A DNA stretch of 64,000 nt from Winogradskyella sp. (GCF_028282165.1 NZ_JANQIM010000044.1:1-64000), one strand, 5' to 3'. Shown: positions 1-9,636, counted from the first letter of the stretch. Program-made: numbers and translations. The notes: a model not told the origin generated them from the letters alone.

Positions 1-425
1 ATAATAAAGGAACTGCAGATATGTTACAAGTTAGAGGTATTGAGATTTGCGGCAAAACTGGGACTGCAGAAAATTTTGCTATAATTGACAGTGTAAAAAC
101 ACAGTTGACGGATCATTCTATTTTTGTTGCATTTGCTCCAAAGGACAATCCTAAAATAGCCTTAGCTGTATTTGTTGAGAACGGATACTTTGGAAGTCGA
201 TTTGCAGGGAGAATGGCTAGCCTTATGATTGAGTACTACATCAAAGGGGAAATAACAAGAAAAGACATGGAAAATTTTGTGCTTCGCTATTCCCTCGAAC
301 ATGAATACCAAAAACCATTTTCAGGCGAACCTTTTGGTATTAACCGACAGACAACGCTTGAAGCTATTGATGAAAAAGCCTTTCGGAATCTTTTGAAACT
401 TAAATCAGAAATACCAAAGTCATAA
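1..425 (+). CDS. mrdA: Penicillin-binding protein 2, C-terminal end (partial)
   Basis: This is the 3' end of a gene that begins before the window; the open frame already runs from base 3. The visible 140 or so residues hold the KTG triad of a penicillin-binding transpeptidase (bases 54-62, in the context GKTGTAEN) followed by the final strands of the transpeptidase fold and a short C-terminal tail. PBP2 cross-links peptidoglycan in the periplasm during lateral wall growth. The SxxK and SxN motifs lie upstream of the window. rodA follows after only 4 bases, which is the usual mrdA-rodA pairing of the elongasome and fixes the call as PBP2 rather than a division-specific PBP3. Confidence 0.93.
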   Translation, partial: NKGTADMLQVRGIEICGKTGTAENFAIIDSVKTQLTDHSIFVAFAPKDNPKIALAVFVENGYFGSRFAGRMASLMIEYYIKGEITRKDMENFVLRYSLEHEYQKPFSGEPFGINRQTTLEAIDEKAFRNLLKLKSEIPKS

Positions 426-429
426 ACTT

Positions 430-1710
430 ATGCTTAGAGAGAATCAAAGACGCTTTAAATTTGATTGGCTCACAATAATTCTCTTTTTATTGTTGGTGGG
501 TTTTGGGTATCTCAATATCTTATCGGCATCACATATTGGTGATATAACCAGTTATTTTGACACGTCTCAACTTTATGGAAAACACCTCATTTTTATAGGG
601 CTGACCTTTGTCTTAATCATTCTAATACTCTCGTTTGAAGCCAAATTTTATGAGAGGTTTGCCAGTATTATATATTTAGTGGCTATATTATCTTTGCTTG
701 GTCTATTCGTTTTTGGCAAAGATGTAAATGGCGCACGCTCATGGTATGGAATTGGCAGTATGACGATACAGCCCAGTGAATTTGCTAAATTTGCTACCGC
801 ATTGGCTGTCGCTAAATACATAAGTGACCTACAGACCAATATGCAGACCCTAAAGGACCAAATACGGGTTACTGCAATAATATTTATTCCTGCATTGCTT
901 ATTTTGCTTCAAAACGATGCTGGTAGCACCATAGTATATCTCGCTTTTTTCTTTGTATTTTATAGAGAGGGTTTGCAACAAATCTATCTCGTTGTTGCAT
1001 TATCATTAATTATTTTAGCTGTCCTTGCTTTAAAATTCGGAATTGTTATTACAGCTGTAGTTACCGCTTTGGTTCTAGCGACGCATTATTTTTTCAGAAA
1101 AAAGAAACGGGCTTCAATGCTCCAATATGTATTGGTTTTATTATTGGCTATTGGTTTTTCTTATGGTGTAAAATTGTTTTATCAGCATGGTTTAAAAGTG
1201 CATCAGCAAAACAGAATTACAATTTTTCTTAGGTTGGAGAAAGATCCTGTAAAGCTAGAACAAATGCGAAAAAAGGAAGCTTACAACCTTATTCAATCCG
1301 AACAAGCTATCAGCTCTGGTGGTTTAACTGGTAAAGGGTTTTTACAGGGCACAAGAACTACAGGAAAGTTTGTACCAGAACAACATACAGATTATATTTT
1401 TAGTACTGTTGGTGAAGAATGGGGTTTTATAGGCAGTAGTATTGTAGTTATATTATTTGTACTCCTTATAATAAGGGTATTGTATCTAGCCGAGGCCCAA
1501 AAATCGCAATTTAGCCGCGTATATGGTTACGGAGTGGCTTCTATTCTTTTTGTGCACTTTACGATTAATATTGGAATGGTAATGGGATTAATCCCTACGG
1601 TTGGTATTCCGTTACCCTTTTTTAGTTATGGTGGCTCAGGACTTTGGGGCTTTACAATTTTACTATTTATTTTTGTAAAGTTAGATAGTAACAAAATAAA
1701 CGAATGGTAA
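430..1710 (+). CDS. rodA: Rod shape-determining protein RodA (SEDS glycosyltransferase)
   Basis: The 426-residue polytopic protein has about ten hydrophobic segments and the SEDS family signatures: a QPSEFAK stretch near residue 115, a large extracytoplasmic loop after residue 255 ending in EQHTDYIFS (the catalytic region of the family), and a C-terminal PLPFFSYGGSG motif. RodA polymerises glycan strands from lipid II and works with PBP2, whose gene ends 4 bases upstream. FtsW is the alternative SEDS protein, but the PBP2 neighbour points to RodA. It appears to be the last gene of the mre/mrd operon, because a strong terminator follows at once. Confidence 0.96.
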   Translation: MLRENQRRFKFDWLTIILFLLLVGFGYLNILSASHIGDITSYFDTSQLYGKHLIFIGLTFVLIILILSFEAKFYERFASIIYLVAILSLLGLFVFGKDVNGARSWYGIGSMTIQPSEFAKFATALAVAKYISDLQTNMQTLKDQIRVTAIIFIPALLILLQNDAGSTIVYLAFFFVFYREGLQQIYLVVALSLIILAVLALKFGIVITAVVTALVLATHYFFRKKKRASMLQYVLVLLLAIGFSYGVKLFYQHGLKVHQQNRITIFLRLEKDPVKLEQMRKKEAYNLIQSEQAISSGGLTGKGFLQGTRTTGKFVPEQHTDYIFSTVGEEWGFIGSSIVVILFVLLIIRVLYLAEAQKSQFSRVYGYGVASILFVHFTINIGMVMGLIPTVGIPLPFFSYGGSGLWGFTILLFIFVKLDSNKINEW

Positions 1711-1716
1711 AAGTAA

Positions 1717-1746
1717 AAAAGACTGCCTTATTCTAGGCAGTCTTTT
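1717..1746 (+). terminator. Rho-independent terminator after rodA
   Basis: A perfect 12-bp stem (1717-1728 pairing with 1735-1746, core GACTGCC/GGCAGTC) has a 6-base loop and A/T-rich flanks on both sides. It lies 7 bases after the rodA stop and can also serve the convergent minus-strand gene ending at 1770. Confidence 0.9.
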
Positions 1747-1769
1747 CAATCAACATTACTATTGAGCTA

Positions 1770-1982
1770 TTAATCAATATTGATTATGTTTTTGGTCTTA
1801 AATGTGACCGACATTATATAAAAAAAGACACCAAGCACAGGTAGAAACAACAATAATACTAACCAGACTATTTTACTCTTAAGATTCCTCCGTGATCTAA
1901 GCACAACAATACACAGAAGCAGAATAATTAGTATGTAACAACCTATGAAAAAATTTACCAATCCTGAATCTACCATTGTCAT
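1770..1982 (-). CDS. Small membrane protein, phospholipase D N-terminal-like (PLDc_N) domain
   Basis: The product is about 70 residues: a short N-terminus, a hydrophobic helix (IGCYILIILLLCIVVLR), a basic loop, and a second helix ending in LPVLGVFFYIM. The W-x-x-L-x(6)-PVLGVFFY pattern is that of the PLDc_N membrane domain, which occurs alone or ahead of cardiolipin synthases; here it is alone. The frame stays open to a TTG at 2012, but the ATG at 1982 (or 1976) is preferred because the extra residues are charged and overlap an inverted repeat. Its role is unknown. It lies downstream of icd on the same strand, with an 84-base gap. Confidence 0.7.
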   Translation of the reverse strand: MTMVDSGLVNFFIGCYILIILLLCIVVLRSRRNLKSKIVWLVLLLFLPVLGVFFYIMSVTFKTKNIINID

Positions 1983-2000
1983 GGTGTCTTTAACTTTTAA

Positions 2001-2053
2001 CTTACATTCCAAGGGCTACATAACTAACTCTAAAAGTTTCCTTGGAATGTAAG
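2001..2053. repeat. Perfect 14-bp inverted repeat between icd and the small membrane gene
   Basis: Bases 2001-2014 (CTTACATTCCAAGG) are the exact reverse complement of 2040-2053, with a 25-base spacer. The repeat lies between the icd stop (2067) and the start of the next minus-strand gene. Neither side has a U-run, so it is a poor intrinsic terminator. It may be a 3'-UTR stem, a protein-binding palindrome or a repeat-element remnant. Confidence 0.75.
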
Positions 2054-2066
2054 CTTTGAAAACCCT

Positions 2067-3503
2067 TTACTGTCCTTGTCCTAGCGAGTAACCCCTTACT
2101 CCATCGAACGTATACAAGTTTTCTGTTTTAATGGCATCTATGTCATACTCCATAGCGGCCTGTAATACTTCTATAATTTTTCTTTTTGATAACTCTTTCC
2201 CATCTTTAGCAGAATACCTACATCGCCAATGGTCTGTACAAAAGGTTTCTTCAAAACCGTTTGGCCACACTTTTATACCTCTATTGGTAATCATTGACAG
2301 TTCTAGTTCATCATTATTCAATTGTTGTAATTTTTCTGCAAGTACATTGGCATCATAGCCATGCCAATCTACAAACAAATCTACTCCAACAACTTTCTTA
2401 TCTCTTGAAGGTTTTCTCTGGTATTTAGGTAAAACTAAAGGCGTACTATCCTTAAATGATACTTCAGGTAGTTGCTTCGGTTTTTTCCCCAGATTCTCAA
2501 TTACTGCTTCAGCAAATTCCTTAGTACCTACTCGTCTCGTACTCATTATAGGGTCATAAATATCATTGGTATGCACACCATCTTCTATAGTTCTTAACCA
2601 AGCATTCTGTATTTTCTCTGCAACATCACTTTGTCCTATATGATTAAGCATCATTACCGCTCCGTTTATTAAACCGGATGGGTTAGCAACATTTTTACCA
2701 GCAATATCTGGCGCAGAACCATGAATAGCTTCAAACATGGCACATTCCTGTCCTATATTTGCGGAACCAGCTAAACCTACAGAACCTGTAATTTGAGCTG
2801 CAATATCTGACATAACATCACCATAAAGGTTAGGCATAACTATAACGTCGAAATCTTCTGGAGAATCTGCTAAAAGCGCGGCACCAATATCTACGATCCA
2901 ATGCTCATTGATGATTTCTGGATAACGTGAAGCTACCTCATCAAATACCTGATGGAACAACCCATCTGTTTGCTTCATAATGTTATCTTTTGTGAAGCAA
3001 GTCACTTTCTTTCTGCCATATTTTTTAGCATATTCAAAAGCATAGGTCACTATTTTTTCGCAACCAGGACGACTGATCAATTTTAAGCATTGAACAACCT
3101 CATCAGTTTGCTGATGCTCTATACCTGCATACAGATCTTCTTCATTTTCTCTTATGATCACAACATCCATATCTGGGTGCTTAGTAGTTACGAAAGGATG
3201 TAGACTACGACATGGTCTCACATTAGAATATAAACCTAATGTTTTTCTCATAGTTACATTGAGACTTTTATATCCTCCACCTTGAGGTGTAGTAATTGGT
3301 GCCTTAAGAAGAACTTTATTTCTTCTGATGGTTTCCCAAGCCTCATCTGAAATTCCGGTAGAATTACCAGATAAGTAGACTTTTTCTCCAACTTGGATTT
3401 CTTCGAAAATTAAATCCGCACCTGCTGCAGAAAGAATATTAAGTGTAGCGTCCATAATTTCTGGACCTATACCATCTCCTTTTGCTAACGAAACTTTTAT
3501 CAT
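2067..3503 (-). CDS. icd: NADP-dependent isocitrate dehydrogenase
   Basis: The 478-residue protein is an isocitrate/isopropylmalate dehydrogenase-fold enzyme of the TCA cycle that decarboxylates isocitrate to 2-oxoglutarate. It opens with KGDGIGPEIM, carries the substrate arginine region (MRKTLGLYSNVRP, R-x(9)-R) and IRENEEDLYAG, and has the metal-binding aspartates in PNLYGDVMSD and the coenzyme loop EAIHGSAPDIAGK. About 140 residues continue past the dehydrogenase core, as in the longer Thermus-type enzyme rather than the E. coli type (416 residues). The ATG at 3503 is the only sensible start. It is probably a single-gene unit; a palindrome lies 100 bases upstream. Confidence 0.95.
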   Translation of the reverse strand: MIKVSLAKGDGIGPEIMDATLNILSAAGADLIFEEIQVGEKVYLSGNSTGISDEAWETIRRNKVLLKAPITTPQGGGYKSLNVTMRKTLGLYSNVRPCRSLHPFVTTKHPDMDVVIIRENEEDLYAGIEHQQTDEVVQCLKLISRPGCEKIVTYAFEYAKKYGRKKVTCFTKDNIMKQTDGLFHQVFDEVASRYPEIINEHWIVDIGAALLADSPEDFDVIVMPNLYGDVMSDIAAQITGSVGLAGSANIGQECAMFEAIHGSAPDIAGKNVANPSGLINGAVMMLNHIGQSDVAEKIQNAWLRTIEDGVHTNDIYDPIMSTRRVGTKEFAEAVIENLGKKPKQLPEVSFKDSTPLVLPKYQRKPSRDKKVVGVDLFVDWHGYDANVLAEKLQQLNNDELELSMITNRGIKVWPNGFEETFCTDHWRCRYSAKDGKELSKRKIIEVLQAAMEYDIDAIKTENLYTFDGVRGYSLGQGQ

Positions 3504-3601
3504 AATTACATTTTTGTTTAAAAATTGTTATGCAAATATGACACTCATTTTCTATATATTTTTATATATGTTTCTTATGATATATATAAACAACATTTAT
3601 A

Positions 3602-3613
3602 GAAAACGTTTTC
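3602..3613. promoter_or_regulatory. 12-bp palindrome upstream of icd, LacI-operator-like
   Basis: GAAAACGTTTTC is a perfect palindrome with a central CG, the shape bound by LacI/CcpA-type repressors. It lies in the 181-base gap between valS and icd, 98 bases upstream of the icd ATG. The rest of the gap is very AT-rich (runs of TATATA) with no gene. Chance occurrence in AT-rich DNA is possible. Confidence 0.3.
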
Positions 3614-3684
3614 GTAGCAGGTATTTGTTGAAAATTTGTTAATTTAAAGTAAGAAATGGACTAAAAATTTTTAAGAAATTTTAA

Positions 3685-6318
3685 CTAATTAAGACTGTCT
3701 AAACTTGCTTTTATAGTCTCAATCTTTGCTAAAGCATCGGCTTCTTTCTTCTTTTCTGAAGCTACAACTTGCTCTGGTGCATTGTTGACAAAACGTTCAT
3801 TTGATAGTTTTTTCTGAACAGATTTTAAAAAGCCTTCCGTATAGTTTAATTCGTCTGTAAGCTTTTTTATTTCGGCCTCCACATCAATATTTCCCTCCAT
3901 CGGAATGAAATATTCATTAGACTTTACGCGATAGGTTAAAGCACCTTCAACAGCTTCAGAGACATAACGGAAACTTTTAAGATTACCCAATTTTGAAATG
4001 ACTTCGTCAAATGTAGGATTTACCTCTTCATTATTAACCACTGAAAAATCTACAGCGTCCTTAAAAGCTATACTTTTTTGCTTTCTTATATTCCTGATCC
4101 CTGAAATAACCTCAGATGCAAAATCAAACTCAGAAATTAATTGCTTATCAACAGGCTTAGATACTGGCCAAGTTGAGATGATTAAGGCGTCTTTTGGTGA
4201 GCGTTCCTCAATAAATTGCCAAATCTCTTCGGTTAAGAAAGGCATAAATGGATGAAGAATTTTTAAGTTATTCTCAAACAATCTTATCACTTCATTGTAA
4301 GTCGTTTTATCAATTGGGTTTTGGTATGCCGGTTTAATGATTTCTAATAACCATGAGGCAAAATCGTCCCAAATTAACTTATATGTGGCCATAAGGGCAT
4401 CACTTAAGCGATACTTACCGAAGTGATCTTCTATCTCTGCGATAGTTTTCTGGAATTTAGACTCAAACCACTCTAAAGCTATTTTACTAGAATTTGGTTG
4501 CTCTAAAGATACATCAACATCCCAGCCTTTAACTAATCTGAAGGCGTTCCAAATCTTGTTGGCAAACTGCTTTCCTTGCTGGCATAAGGCTTCATCGAAC
4601 ATTAAATCGTTTCCAGCGGCTGAACTTAAAAGCAATCCTACCCTAACGCCATCTGCACCGTACTCCTCGATCAACTTTAGGGCATCTGGTGAATTCCCTA
4701 ATTGCTTGCTCATTTTACGGCGTTGTTTATCCCTAACTAAGCCTGTTAAATATACATTTTCAAAAGGACGCTCGCCTTTATATTCATAACCAGCTATAAT
4801 CATACGCGCTACCCAAAAGAACAGAATATCTGGACCAGTTACCAAATCATTGGTTGGATAATAATACTTTATATCTTCATTTTCAGGATTTCTAATACCA
4901 TCAAATACACTAATTGGCCATAGCCATGAACTAAACCAAGTGTCTAATGCATCAGCATCGCGAGTTAGATCTGAGATATTAAGTTGTGGATCTGCCGCTT
5001 TTTTCCTAGCTAATTCAAGTGCTTCCTCAATGGTCTCTGCAACCACAAAGTCTTCTTTCCCATCTCCGTAGTAATAGGCCGGAATCTGTTGTCCCCAAAG
5101 TAGCTGACGAGAAATATTCCAATCGCGAATGTTTTCCATCCAATGACGATAGGTGTTTTCAAATTTCTTAGGGAATAGTTTTACATCGCCATTTTTAAGT
5201 ACCGCATCTAATGCCGGCTTTGCCAAGTCTTTCATCTTCAAAAACCATTGATCACTCAGTCGTGGCTCTATGATGGCTTTTGTACGCTCCGATATTCCAA
5301 CACGGTTGTTATAATCTTCTATTTTAGCAATATGTCCTAAAGTTTCGAGTTCTTTGACTATGCCTTTGCGAACTACGAAACGGTCTTGCCCTTCATAGTG
5401 CAAACCATAACTATTAAGGGTAGCATCGTCATTAAATATATCGATAACTTCGAGATTATGCTTATCGCCCAAAACCTTGTCATTTTCGTCATGTGCTGGT
5501 GTTACTTTCAAACAACCTGTACCAAATTCTACATCGACATAATCATCTTCTATAATTGGAATTACACGATTACAAATAGGCACAATAGCTTTTTTTCCTT
5601 TAAGATTTTGATGTCTTGGATCTTCTGGATTAATACAAATAGCTGTATCTCCAAGAATAGTCTCAGGCCTTGTCGTAGCAATGGTTAAGCTTTCATCTGC
5701 ACCTTCAATCTTATAATTTAAATAATAAAGCTTCCCTTGTTTTTCAATATATTCTACTTCCTCATCAGAAAGTGTTGTTTTGGCTTCAGGATCCCAATTC
5801 ACCATTCTATAACCACGGTAGATCAGTCCTTTGTTATATAAATCAACAAATACCTTGATGACTGCTTCAGACATATCGTCATCCATCGTAAACTTGGTAC
5901 GATCCCAATCGCAAGAACACCCTAATTTTTTAAGCTGCTCTAAAATAACGCCTCCATATTCTTCTGTCCATTGCCATGCATGTTTTAAGAATTCTTCGCG
6001 GGATAAATCATTTTTATCAATACCTTCTGCCTTTAACTTAGCTACCACCTTAGCTTCTGTTGCTATGGATGCGTGATCTGTTCCTGGTACCCAACAGGCA
6101 TTTTTACCCAATAGCCTAGCACGCCTAATCAATACGTCTTGTATGGTGTTATTTAACATGTGTCCCATATGCAATACACCTGTTACATTAGGAGGTGGTA
6201 TAACAATAGTGTATGGTTCTCTTTCGTCTGGTGTAGAGTGAAAAAAATTATGCGCCATCCAGTAGTTGTACCACTTTTTCTCTACTGATAATGCGTTATA
6301 TTTTGACGGGATTTCCAT
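3685..6318 (-). CDS. valS: Valyl-tRNA synthetase
   Basis: The 877-residue class I aminoacyl-tRNA synthetase charges tRNA-Val in the cytoplasm. The HIGH signature appears as HMGH at residues 50-53, just after PPPNVTG, and the KMSKS loop as KMSKQ at residues 535-539. In between lies the editing (CP1) domain with [13 protein letters not shown]. An anticodon-binding domain follows, and the last 70 residues form the charged coiled coil typical of ValS ([16 protein letters not shown]). The length matches the bacterial family. It is a stand-alone gene with its own promoter-like box 31 bases upstream of the ATG. Confidence 0.98.
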   Translation of the reverse strand: MEIPSKYNALSVEKKWYNYWMAHNFFHSTPDEREPYTIVIPPPNVTGVLHMGHMLNNTIQDVLIRRARLLGKNACWVPGTDHASIATEAKVVAKLKAEGIDKNDLSREEFLKHAWQWTEEYGGVILEQLKKLGCSCDWDRTKFTMDDDMSEAVIKVFVDLYNKGLIYRGYRMVNWDPEAKTTLSDEEVEYIEKQGKLYYLNYKIEGADESLTIATTRPETILGDTAICINPEDPRHQNLKGKKAIVPICNRVIPIIEDDYVDVEFGTGCLKVTPAHDENDKVLGDKHNLEVIDIFNDDATLNSYGLHYEGQDRFVVRKGIVKELETLGHIAKIEDYNNRVGISERTKAIIEPRLSDQWFLKMKDLAKPALDAVLKNGDVKLFPKKFENTYRHWMENIRDWNISRQLLWGQQIPAYYYGDGKEDFVVAETIEEALELARKKAADPQLNISDLTRDADALDTWFSSWLWPISVFDGIRNPENEDIKYYYPTNDLVTGPDILFFWVARMIIAGYEYKGERPFENVYLTGLVRDKQRRKMSKQLGNSPDALKLIEEYGADGVRVGLLLSSAAGNDLMFDEALCQQGKQFANKIWNAFRLVKGWDVDVSLEQPNSSKIALEWFESKFQKTIAEIEDHFGKYRLSDALMATYKLIWDDFASWLLEIIKPAYQNPIDKTTYNEVIRLFENNLKILHPFMPFLTEEIWQFIEERSPKDALIISTWPVSKPVDKQLISEFDFASEVISGIRNIRKQKSIAFKDAVDFSVVNNEEVNPTFDEVISKLGNLKSFRYVSEAVEGALTYRVKSNEYFIPMEGNIDVEAEIKKLTDELNYTEGFLKSVQKKLSNERFVNNAPEQVVASEKKKEADALAKIETIKASLDSLN

Positions 6319-6348
6319 ATTTTGGTATCGTTTTTGCTAAGTAACTGA

Positions 6349-6356
6349 CAAAAGTA
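6349..6356 (-). promoter_or_regulatory. Bacteroidota-type -7 box for valS
   Basis: On the minus strand the sequence reads TACTTTTG, an exact match to the Bacteroidota TAnnTTTG box, 31 bases upstream of the valS ATG. The -33 position reads TTT rather than TTG, so this is a single-element match. Confidence 0.5.
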
Positions 6357-6450
6357 CTTATATTTCTTTTTTTGAAAAATTATTAGGTAGTTATTATAGA
6401 TTAAAAAGCATCAAATACTGTTAAATGCCATGTAATACATCTAATTAATT

Positions 6451-6480
6451 TTGATGAGAATAAAAAAGTAAGTAGTTTTG
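6451..6480 (+). promoter_or_regulatory. Bacteroidota promoter of the DUF1573 gene
   Basis: TTG at 6451-6453 and TAGTTTTG at 6473-6480 are separated by exactly 19 bases, matching the -33/-7 consensus of Bacteroidota housekeeping promoters. The ATG of the next gene lies 22 bases downstream. Confidence 0.75.
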
Positions 6481-6502
6481 ATACTATCAATTTAAAATTA
6501 AA

Positions 6503-6934
6503 ATGATGAAAAATTTAATAGCAATCCTATTTATAGGTTTAATAAGTCTGGGGTCTATTGCTCAAGAAAAAAAAGTAGCAAAGATTGAATTTAAGACAAC
6601 TGTTATTGATTATGGCACAATAGAAAAGGGGTCTGACGGTGTAAGAACTTTTGAATTTACAAATACAGGTAATGCACCTTTAGTGATCTCTAATGTGAAG
6701 TCTACATGTGGATGTACTGTTCCTAAAAAACCAGAAGGTCCTATTATGCCTGGCGAAACTGGTGAGATTGAAGTGAAGTACGATACTAATAGAGTTAACT
6801 ATATCAGAAAAACCATTACGGTAACTTCTAATGCAGAAACTGAAATGGTTGCGCTTAAAATTAAAGGAAGAGTTATTGACCCTAACAATACAAGCGTATT
6901 AGAGAAGAAAGAAAAAAGTATGATTGAGCAATAA
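6503..6934 (+). CDS. DUF1573 domain exported protein
   Basis: The 143-residue protein starts with a signal peptide (MMKNLIAILFIGLISLGSIAQ). The rest is a single DUF1573 domain, a beta-sandwich related to immunoglobulin-like/ASPM-SPD-2 folds. The family signature is clear: DYGTIEKGS, FEFTNTGNAPLVI, the STCGCTVP cysteine motif near residues 71-78 and PGETGEIEVKYD. The molecular role of the family is not established; such proteins are abundant envelope proteins in flavobacteria. The gene is monocistronic between a strong promoter and a strong terminator, which suggests high expression. Confidence 0.9.
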   Translation: MMKNLIAILFIGLISLGSIAQEKKVAKIEFKTTVIDYGTIEKGSDGVRTFEFTNTGNAPLVISNVKSTCGCTVPKKPEGPIMPGETGEIEVKYDTNRVNYIRKTITVTSNAETEMVALKIKGRVIDPNNTSVLEKKEKSMIEQ

Positions 6935-6962
6935 CCAATATTCAATCATTTAAACAACGGCT

Positions 6963-6997
6963 TTGAGCCCTCAATTATTTGAGGGCTCAATTTTTTT
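6963..6997 (+). terminator. Terminator of the DUF1573 gene, overlapping the opposing stop codon
   Basis: A perfect 12-bp stem (TTGAGCCCTCAA, 6963-6974, pairing with 6979-6990) with loop TTAT is followed by seven T residues. The arms cover the last codons and the stop (6971-6973) of the convergent minus-strand protease gene. Confidence 0.92.
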
Positions 6998-8332
6998 AAA
7001 GGCATTGTCTAATTTAAATTTATATATCATTTCTTCTCCATTTCGCTCTACCTTTAACCTGACGTTCTTTCCCGTCTTACCATGAAAAACAGCATTTACT
7101 TCTGGTAATTTATAATTATAAACTTCTTTCCCGTTTATACTGATTAAAATATCTCCTACCCTTAAACCAGAAGCAAAAGCATTAGAAGATTTCCTCAACT
7201 CAACAATTTCATAAATAGGTTTTAGTGCAATCCTATAATCTACAGAAAAATCTATTTGTACCGCACTGCTATTAGTGTCGTTTGAGTTATACCTCTCTTT
7301 TCTAGGTATTCTAATTTGCTCTTTGACAAATCGGGTGCCATTATATTCTAAAACGATTCCGCTATTATTATAGGTAAAAGGATCCCTATACAAGCTATTC
7401 TTTTTAAGGTGCAATTTTTGGCTATTGTAATCAAAAAATAAATTAAAGCGTTTTAAAACATCCCCTCCTAAACTCCCGCTTCTGCCCTTGTAAACTCTTG
7501 TTAGGTCTACAGACATGGTATCTGGATAAGCTACATTGACATTATCTAAAATAAAATCATTCAACTTAAAAGTATTTACTTTAGACCTCTTGCCATAAAC
7601 CGATCCACTTAATCCTTTTCCTAAATAGTCCAAAAAGAACAAATCCTTATCTGGTATTAAGCCCTTTTTTTCATTTTCAAAGAGCCACAATGCATCACTA
7701 CTGCCTGTATCTATAAGAAGCTTAACAGATTTTTGGCCCGTATTAATTGTAACTAAAGCATCTATGTAAGGTTTTTTCTTATAGATATCGATAGGGACGG
7801 TCTTCCATTTCGCAGAAGCTTTCGGCTTAAATACTTTAGGTTTATAAAGCCTGATGAATTGAGAACTATAATTGATCTCCACCACAAAATCCTTAAATAC
7901 ATCATGACCAATAATACCATGTACCAAAACACCAAGTCTTGGAGTAAAGTTTATGGCATTATCATAAACCACATACAGGTCTTTATTTACAGCAACCGCA
8001 TCCCCTATTTTAATTCTATTGCTACCCGATTTTAATGCTTTTAGCTTACCATCTCCTCCTAATCCATGCAAAAAGAAGGTTTTTGTGTTTTTAAGATCAA
8101 GGGAATCACGTTCCGTTAAATTAAAAAGAATAGGTTTACTCACTCCTGTATCTAACACAAAGGACAATGTTACACCATTAATCTCTACAGGAATTATGAT
8201 AAGATTACTGACAAACTCGAAATCAATTTTTTTGCTAACCTCATTTTTGAGAAAGAAATTATTTTGGGCTTTTATTAATGAACAATTAAAAAGTAAAAAA
8301 AGCAAAAAAATATGTCTAATGAGCAGTTTCAA
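6971..8332 (-). CDS. Exported aspartyl protease (two retropepsin-like domains) with C-terminal PDZ
   Basis: The 453-residue protein has an N-terminal hydrophobic segment resembling a signal peptide. A first retropepsin-like half carries the active-site motif VLDTGVS (about residue 60) and a second carries LLIDTGSS (about residue 206), so one chain can supply both catalytic aspartates. The C-terminal 100 residues form a PDZ domain (SGLRVGDILISINGKEV). Related clan AA proteins with PDZ are common in Bacteroidota and presumed periplasmic or surface proteases; the substrate is unknown. It is a single gene, divergent from the aminotransferase and convergent with the DUF1573 gene. Confidence 0.85.
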   Translation of the reverse strand: MKLLIRHIFLLFLLFNCSLIKAQNNFFLKNEVSKKIDFEFVSNLIIIPVEINGVTLSFVLDTGVSKPILFNLTERDSLDLKNTKTFFLHGLGGDGKLKALKSGSNRIKIGDAVAVNKDLYVVYDNAINFTPRLGVLVHGIIGHDVFKDFVVEINYSSQFIRLYKPKVFKPKASAKWKTVPIDIYKKKPYIDALVTINTGQKSVKLLIDTGSSDALWLFENEKKGLIPDKDLFFLDYLGKGLSGSVYGKRSKVNTFKLNDFILDNVNVAYPDTMSVDLTRVYKGRSGSLGGDVLKRFNLFFDYNSQKLHLKKNSLYRDPFTYNNSGIVLEYNGTRFVKEQIRIPRKERYNSNDTNSSAVQIDFSVDYRIALKPIYEIVELRKSSNAFASGLRVGDILISINGKEVYNYKLPEVNAVFHGKTGKNVRLKVERNGEEMIYKFKLDNAFKKIEPSNN

Positions 8333-8445
8333 CTTTGATTGATTTTAAATGAAGTTACAAATCTTTAGCAAACAAGTTATTTTAAACATCATTTTTTACA
8401 TAAACTTTAAGAAATTTCAGAACTTAGCACTTTAAAACTATTACG

Positions 8446-9636
8446 ATGCCAAATATTTCAAAAAAAGGTATTGACATGCCTGAATCGCCAATTAGAAAGT
8501 TGGTGCCCTTTGCAGAGGAAGCCCATAAAAAAGGAAAAACTGTCTACTATCTCAACATTGGCCAACCAGATATAAAAACCCCAAAAGTAGCACTAGATGC
8601 TATTAAAGCAAGTACCTTAGATATTTTGGCTTATTCGCGGTCCGAAGGTTCAGAAACATATCGAAAAAAAATCGCAGGGTATTATGAACGTAATTCCATA
8701 GATGTTTCCCATAATGACATTATTGTAACTACGGGAGGTAGCGAAGCGTTACTGTTTACTTTCGGAAGTATAATGGACCAAGATGATGAAATTATTATTC
8801 CAGAACCTTTCTATGCCAATTACAATGGATTTTCTACAGCTTCTGGCATTAATATTGTGCCTGTAATATCCAAGATCGAAAACAACTTTGCTTTACCACC
8901 AATTGAGGAATTCGAAAAATTAATTACCCCAAAAACCAAAGCCATTCTAATTTGTAATCCTGGCAACCCAACAGGTTACTTATACTCTAAAGAGGAAATC
9001 AAAAAATTAGCAGCTATAGTTAAAAAACATGATTTGTTTTTGATTGCGGATGAAGTATATAGAGAATTTGTTTACGACGGTATATCACATTATTCTATCC
9101 TTGAAGAATCGGGATTAGAGGAACATGCCATAGTTATCGATTCGGTATCCAAACGCTATAGCATGTGTGGAGCACGTATCGGTTATTTAGTTTCAAAGAA
9201 CAAAGCCGTTATTAGTACGGCCTTAAAATTTGCACAGGCTAGACTAAGTCCTCCTACACTAGCCCAGATTGCCAGTGAGGCTGCGTTAGACACACCTCAA
9301 AGTTATTTTGATGATGTTAAAGAAGAGTATGTAAAACGCAGAAATACGCTCATTGAAGGCTTAGAGAGTATTCCTGGAGTAAAAGTGGCCAAACCAAATG
9401 GTGCATTTTATTGTATTGCCGAATTACCAGTGAAAAATTCGGACGACTTTGCTAGGTGGCTACTAGAATCGTTTGATCATGAAAACGAGACGGTTATGGT
9501 TGCACCAGCTGCTGGCTTCTACTCCACACCTAATGTCGGTTTAAACCAGATTAGAATTGCTTATGTCTTAAAGGAAGATAGTTTAAAAATCGCAATAAAA
9601 ATATTGGCAGAGGCTCTAAAAGTTTACAAAGACTAA
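8446..9636 (+). CDS. Class I PLP-dependent aminotransferase
   Basis: The 396-residue protein is a fold-type I aminotransferase. It has the NPGNPTG substrate/PLP loop (residues 171-177), the PLP-anchoring ADEVY (201-205) and the Schiff-base lysine K236 in DSVSKRYSMCGARIGY. C-terminal substrate arginine regions follow. The family includes aspartate, aromatic and glutamine aminotransferases; the exact substrate cannot be read from the sequence. It overlaps the start of murB by one base (TAATG-type junction), so the two are co-transcribed although not functionally linked in an obvious way. Confidence 0.9.
   Translation: MPNISKKGIDMPESPIRKLVPFAEEAHKKGKTVYYLNIGQPDIKTPKVALDAIKASTLDILAYSRSEGSETYRKKIAGYYERNSIDVSHNDIIVTTGGSEALLFTFGSIMDQDDEIIIPEPFYANYNGFSTASGINIVPVISKIENNFALPPIEEFEKLITPKTKAILICNPGNPTGYLYSKEEIKKLAAIVKKHDLFLIADEVYREFVYDGISHYSILEESGLEEHAIVIDSVSKRYSMCGARIGYLVSKNKAVISTALKFAQARLSPPTLAQIASEAALDTPQSYFDDVKEEYVKRRNTLIEGLESIPGVKVAKPNGAFYCIAELPVKNSDDFARWLLESFDHENETVMVAPAAGFYSTPNVGLNQIRIAYVLKEDSLKIAIKILAEALKVYKD

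Noticed and set aside
1983-2012. Extension of the small membrane protein to a TTG at 2012
   Set aside because: The added residues are charged and come from the inverted repeat; the ATG at 1982 gives a more typical membrane protein.
5386-5688. Open frames antisense to valS and other long genes
   Set aside because: They lie wholly within strongly supported genes on the other strand and show no family motifs, so they are reading-frame shadows.
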